DNA from: Candidatus Babelota bacterium
GTDB taxonomy: Bacteria; Babelota; Babeliae; Babelales; UASB340
Direction of reading: 5' to 3'
DNA length: 39,021 bases
Assembly: GCA_014730005.1 (NCBI GenBank)
Contig: WJIY01000058.1
Coordinates: 1-39,021, forward strand
Shown: one piece after another, positions 35,451 through 39,021 of the stretch
Numbering within the stretch: position 1 is the stretch's first letter
How the letters are laid out: each line of letters opens with the position of its first letter
Made by a program: the position numbers and the translations under genes
Notes under the pieces: model-generated
What the model was told of the DNA's origin: nothing
Seen by the model: only the letters and a program-made list of their open reading frames with translations
The model's database searches: none

Positions 35451-35782
35451 TATCTTCCTCTTTGCAATGCAGCGGCATAATTAAAATTATAAAAATATTT
35501 CTGCCATTGTTCATCAGTAGAATTATATTCATTATCACATACAAAGTGGTCAGCAAGAGCTTCACGAACACGTAAAATTTCTCGAAGTCTTTTTTGGTTT
35601 TTTGGATCTGAAATAGTAAGATCTAAAAGTTCTAAGGCACGATCAAATGCTTTATTACTACGATTTATATCTTTATTTTTCCAAATAATTGTTCTTTCTA
35701 TTTCACTTCCAACATTTGCAAGTTGTTCAACAAGAGAAAATTTAAACCATCGTCCAGATGCCAATTCTTTGTGAATTATCAT
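35450..35782 (-). CDS. Uncharacterised protein that travels with DUF5674
   Basis: A 110-residue helical protein without signal or membrane segment. It opens MIIHKELASGRWFKFSLVEQ and continues with LANVGSEIERTIIWKNK, a tetratricopeptide-like helix pair (AFDRALELLDLTISD), REILRVREALADHF and an aromatic-rich end, WQKYFYNFNYAAAL. From memory I know closely similar short proteins in Candidate Phyla Radiation genomes, often beside DUF5674; I cannot check this here. It overlaps the DUF5674 gene by 4 bases upstream and the kinase gene by 1 base downstream, so all three are coupled. No function is known to me. Confidence 0.75.
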   Translation of the reverse strand: MIIHKELASGRWFKFSLVEQLANVGSEIERTIIWKNKDINRSNKAFDRALELLDLTISDPKNQKRLREILRVREALADHFVCDNEYNSTDEQWQKYFYNFNYAAALQRGR

Positions 35783-36123
35783 TTTGTTACCAATCTATTA
35801 ACAATAGTTATTATTTTTTTACGAATATTTGGATCTTCAATGCTGCAGCTTCTGTTTCCAGAAGAAGGACGAATGTTTATCATAGAATCGAATTCGATCC
35901 AATTTTCGGTATCAATATCCTCTGGATAAAGATTTATACCCCATAAATTTTCTTGGTTTGATTCGTTTTCTAATAATAATTCTTCTTCATCTGAATGAAG
36001 TTCAGCATCTACAACCATTATTTCTTTTTCAATATCAACAACGGCTTTAACTAAACTTCCAAACATTTTTTCAGACATTTTTTTTAGCTCATCAACTGAA
36101 ATTTTATTTTCTACAAGTTTCAT
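35779..36123 (-). CDS. DUF5674 family protein
   Basis: A 114-residue soluble protein that matches DUF5674 as I remember it. An N-terminal helix (ISVDELKKMSEKMFGSLVKA) is followed by VDIEKEIMVVDAELHSDEEE, LWGINLYPED, IEFDSMINIRPSSGNRSCSI and a C-terminal helix (IRKKIITIVNRLVTK). The pattern VDIE, then DAELHSDEE, then INLYPED, then FDSMINIRPS gives many conserved acidic residues, which could bind metal or a basic partner. No function is established that I know of. It lies 15 bases after the deiminase-hydrolase gene and overlaps the next gene by 4 bases, so a complex of the two small proteins is plausible. Confidence 0.85.
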   Translation of the reverse strand: MKLVENKISVDELKKMSEKMFGSLVKAVVDIEKEIMVVDAELHSDEEELLLENESNQENLWGINLYPEDIDTENWIEFDSMINIRPSSGNRSCSIEDPNIRKKIITIVNRLVTK

Positions 36124-36138
36124 ATGAACTTTCTCTAG

Positions 36139-38220
36139 TTAAATTTTATTTATAAATTCTATAATCAATTTTGAAATTTTATTTTCTAAATCACGATTAA
36201 ATATCATATGCCCCATTCCTGGAATGATTTTTAATGTAGAACTTGGAATAGTTTGAGCTGTTTGTTGCGCATTAACAGGTAACATAATATAATCTTCTTG
36301 CCCATGAATGATAAGAGTGGGAATTTTTATTTTTTGTAAATCTTCTTTTGTTATTTTTATATTTTCTTGAGCTTTTACATGATTATGTGGAATTTGAAAA
36401 GATTTAATTTGTCCCTCTTCTGTTTTATACATATGCTTACTTCGTTGATACATATCTTTGATATATTCTGTTGCCATTTTTTCATCGAATGCAAGTGTAC
36501 CATTAAGATATCTATATGATTTTAAAAAACCGGAAATACTTTCTTCAAAATTCATTGTTGGTTTGTTTTCAAGCAATACCTTCCAAGTTTTTTCTAAGAT
36601 TTCTTTTTCTTTTTTTGATAATGAAACATTGCTTAATAATCCATCAGAAATAGATGTAATGCTTTGACATCTATTTGAATAATTTAATGCAAGAAGTTGT
36701 ACAATCATTCCGCCCATTGAATGCCCAACAAAATGAGCTTTTTTAATTTTGTATATATCTAAAATTGCAATCGCATCTTTTTCTAAATCAGTTAAAGTAT
36801 ATGGATTTTTTTCATAATCAATAGATGAGGATAATCCCATATCACGATGGTCATAACGAATTACAAAATAACCAGCATCAGAAATTTTTTTACAAAATTC
36901 ATCCGTCCAAAAAAGTGCTGGTGCCATTGCTCCTGCAATTAATAGAACAGAAGGATTTTTTTGATCTCCAAAAGTTTGAGTACAAATTTGTATGTCACCA
37001 GATTTTATATGTTTTTCTATTTTGTTTTCATACAATTTACAAGCAGGCTGTTCATTGCTAATGCAATTCATTCCTCCTCCTCCTGCATTGATCGGCTCTG
37101 GATTTATTTGAATTATTTTATGTTTAGGGAAGCATTTTTGTAATGTATCAAAAGCTTCTTGATCTGTTTTTTTAAATGAATTGCTTCTTCCTGGTTTATA
37201 ATATCTAGGCAAAAGAATAACATTGTTGCTTATGAGATAGTTGCAATAACTTGCAGGTAATATGTATTTTGCGGGTTCCTGAATAATAAGTGGACTTTGC
37301 ATTTTAGTGTGATAATATCGTATTTGCTTAAATTTTGGATCACGTTCATCAATTTCATAAATAAGATCATCTGGAAGTGGAAATCTTATAATTTCTAAAG
37401 GGTGACCATTTTCATCTGTTTGCTTTTGTAACAACTTATAATTTTCTTCCATATTGTCGTATGAAATTTTAGCAATTGGGGATTTTTGTGCTTGTTCTTC
37501 AGTCACTTGAACCAATAAAATTTTTCGTGAACCTACAAAGCGACAAAATTCATCTACATGGCCGCCTGCTGCCATGGCATACACGTTTCCGGGTAATAAT
37601 GAAGTAAGTGTTAGCACATCACTTGCAAGTCCTTTTTTTACCCAAATAATATGTTTAAAGTTATATATCTTTTTTAAAATATCTTCTATCTCTTTGAGTG
37701 TAAGATTAGGATTGCGTTCGCGCTCTACCTCCTCACATAAAATAACTGAGCCTTTTCCGTTAAAAGATTTTCCTCCACCTTCTCCAACGTATGATGTTTT
37801 TTCTACTGGAATATTAAGTAATTTTCCCAAGTCACTTGGTACATTGTTTGTTTTTTTACCGCAACCCCATTCGGTAAAACCAGACTGTATTATTTTAAAA
37901 TCACCATTAGAGCAAAGCCATATTGGACCAGTATCACGAATCCAAATATTATCATGTTTAACCAAAACTATTTCTACTTTTTCCGGAGGAATATTTTGTT
38001 GTTTTAATAGTGTTTTGAACCAATTAGCTTGTTGTTCATCATTAGCTAAAACTCTTATTTTCACAAATGGTAATAAGCTTTTAATCATTTCGATTTGAAC
38101 ATCTTCAATTGTTTTTGGTTCAGAGTAAAATCGAATTGGATCAAAAAATTGTTCCGATGATAGTGCAAGAATAATATGAGATTGTGGTTCCCATCTCGCA
38201 GGAACGTGCCAATTGGTCAT
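36139..38220 (-). CDS. Agmatine deiminase fused to an alpha/beta hydrolase
   Basis: A 693-residue fusion. Part 1 (about 1-385) is an agmatine deiminase/peptidylarginine-deiminase-type enzyme. It has the opening WHVPARWEPQSHIILAL, WIRDTGPIWL near 93 with the substrate Asp, GGHVDEF near 221 with the catalytic His, and GGGGMNCIS near 378 with the catalytic Cys. It should turn agmatine into N-carbamoylputrescine plus ammonia. Part 2 (about 400-693) is an alpha/beta hydrolase with GHSMGG near 496, HGQEDYIM near 640 and GMGHMIF near 669 for the triad. I know no such fusion. The second step is normally done by AguB, a nitrilase, so the hydrolase half might replace it. A TTG at 38244 is in frame, but ATG 38220 follows an AAAGG Shine-Dalgarno. 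Confidence 0.9.
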   Translation of the reverse strand: MTNWHVPARWEPQSHIILALSSEQFFDPIRFYSEPKTIEDVQIEMIKSLLPFVKIRVLANDEQQANWFKTLLKQQNIPPEKVEIVLVKHDNIWIRDTGPIWLCSNGDFKIIQSGFTEWGCGKKTNNVPSDLGKLLNIPVEKTSYVGEGGGKSFNGKGSVILCEEVERERNPNLTLKEIEDILKKIYNFKHIIWVKKGLASDVLTLTSLLPGNVYAMAAGGHVDEFCRFVGSRKILLVQVTEEQAQKSPIAKISYDNMEENYKLLQKQTDENGHPLEIIRFPLPDDLIYEIDERDPKFKQIRYYHTKMQSPLIIQEPAKYILPASYCNYLISNNVILLPRYYKPGRSNSFKKTDQEAFDTLQKCFPKHKIIQINPEPINAGGGGMNCISNEQPACKLYENKIEKHIKSGDIQICTQTFGDQKNPSVLLIAGAMAPALFWTDEFCKKISDAGYFVIRYDHRDMGLSSSIDYEKNPYTLTDLEKDAIAILDIYKIKKAHFVGHSMGGMIVQLLALNYSNRCQSITSISDGLLSNVSLSKKEKEILEKTWKVLLENKPTMNFEESISGFLKSYRYLNGTLAFDEKMATEYIKDMYQRSKHMYKTEEGQIKSFQIPHNHVKAQENIKITKEDLQKIKIPTLIIHGQEDYIMLPVNAQQTAQTIPSSTLKIIPGMGHMIFNRDLENKISKLIIEFINKI

Positions 38221-38260
38221 TAGTTTTACCTTTAAAAATATCAACAGAAGTTTGTTTAAA

Positions 38261-38939
38261 TCATTCTAGCATTTTTTTTGCTCTATCAATAATTTGTCCC
38301 AAAAAGCTTTGAAATTCTAGTATATTAAAAGCAATATGTTGATTAGATATTACTTTTTCTAAGATTTTTTTTAGTAAAATAGCTGTATCATATTTATTAA
38401 GAACTTTAAGTCCGGGTGTAGAAAAAATTCCCAGTGTTCTACATAATGACGAAAATGATCATTCCAAAATAAATTAAGCAAAGTATTTTCAGGTTTTTCT
38501 AGATGAAGAAACGCTTGGTTTAGATCATCAAAAAGTTGTTTGTTATTTAAGATAGTTTTTATAATTTTTTGTCTTTTTATAAGTTTTTTGGAGTTATAAA
38601 TTGGGTGAAAAAGTATTTGGAAAAAACTTATTGTTCCTATTGCGGTATTTGTTCTACTAAGAATATTTACTATTTATTTTGTCCTATCAGATTGTCCGCA
38701 AAAAAAGTTCAAGTCTTTCCATGTTGTTATCTCATCCAAATTAATGTCTTTATTTTTATTTTCTTTGAAAAAATGAAAAGCTAATTCTCTTTTTTATCCT
38801 GAAAATGGATTTAATCTATGCTGTAAAAGAAGTCTAAAATATTCTTCTGCAATATTAGCTACACTAAGAACAATCTTCTTTTTAAATTGATATTGCAAAT
38901 TTCTTCCTGAGGGGTGTAATTTTTTGTATATTTTTTCAT
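38261..38939 (-). pseudogene. Decayed gene, possibly a MutS-related core fragment
   Basis: On the minus strand a coding-like frame runs from about 38940 to 38261 with two in-frame stops and at least one frameshift. The first part reads YEKIYKKLHPSGRNLQYQFK, then IVLSVANIAEEYFRLLLQHR, a TAA, TWKDLNFFCGQSDRTK, another TAA, IVNILSRTNTAIGTISFFQI and LFHPIYNSKKLIKRQKIIKT. After HWEFFLHP the frame shifts (a lost base near 38413) and goes on GLKVLNKYDTAILLKKILEK to the last stop. The NILSRTNTAIG...L.HP......RQ.II stretch recalls the start of the MutS lever/core domain. If so, the ATPase domain is missing. This identity is tentative; the decay is clear. Confidence 0.5.
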
Positions 38940-39021
38940 ATTAATTTCCAAATTAATTTTGTATTCATTGAGAAAACTTTTTTTATTAATAATAAAAAAG
39001 TAGTATTTTATAATTTAAAAA

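Noticed and set aside
37574-38098. 174-codon plus-strand frame inside the deiminase-hydrolase gene
   Set aside because: It lies wholly opposite conserved deiminase motifs (RDTGP, GGHVDE) and has no Shine-Dalgarno or recognisable domain.
38569-38784. 71-codon plus-strand frame near the window end
   Set aside because: The opposite strand shows a longer, if broken, coding frame with consistent sequence; this frame looks like its shadow.
1-39021. CRISPR arrays, insertion sequences, transposases, integrases or prophage genes
   Set aside because: No regularly spaced direct repeats and no transposase, integrase or phage structural motif were seen on either strand; the only repeats found are the CYTH copies and the 16-base promoter-like element.

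Overview
The window is very AT-rich DNA from a Gram-negative bacterium. It carries an outer-membrane assembly protein (BamA), a Pal-type lipoprotein, peptidoglycan synthesis and division genes (Ddl, FtsI, FtsL), the indirect amidotransferase route (GatB), and a mevalonate-pathway enzyme. Many proteins carry Sec or lipoprotein signals, genes are decaying, and importers for host metabolites are present. I infer a host-dependent bacterium, most like Candidatus Dependentiae (TM6/Babeliae). This rests on gene content and style, not on a database match.

Region 1 (1-18.4 kb) is mostly core genome. It holds a truncated exported protein, a decayed Skp-like gene, tRNA-Glu(CUC), a BamA with an unusually long POTRA region, TypA, diphosphomevalonate decarboxylase, RuvA and an exported HAD-like protein. 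It also holds a protein made of two fused D-Ala-D-Ala ligase halves, a Pal-like lipoprotein, RNase G, GatB, FtsI, FtsL and a thioredoxin lipoprotein. The 422-base gap before gatB can fold into a nested structure and may hold an RNA.

Region 2 (18.5-28.5 kb) is metabolic exchange. It contains a membrane-anchored proline-iminopeptidase-like hydrolase, aspartate 4-decarboxylase behind an APC-type amino-acid exchanger (a likely decarboxylation/antiport energy or acid-resistance pair), a His-rich membrane protein with an internal duplication, a full PotABCD polyamine importer and an anchored short-chain dehydrogenase.

Region 3 (28.5-39 kb) is accessory and in flux. It has an intact CYTH gene plus two decayed CYTH copies, a PHP phosphatase gene broken by a one-base slip in an A tract, a DUF4143 ATPase, a HicBA toxin-antitoxin pair and an exported P-loop kinase. 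A tightly packed five-gene minus-strand operon follows: agmatine deiminase fused to an alpha/beta hydrolase, DUF5674, an unknown partner, a lipoprotein chloramphenicol-phosphotransferase-like kinase and a methyltransferase. The window ends in a decayed gene that resembles a MutS core. The operon, the exported kinases and the deiminase-hydrolase fusion are the best candidates for an undescribed system. The upstream polyamine importer may supply related substrates.
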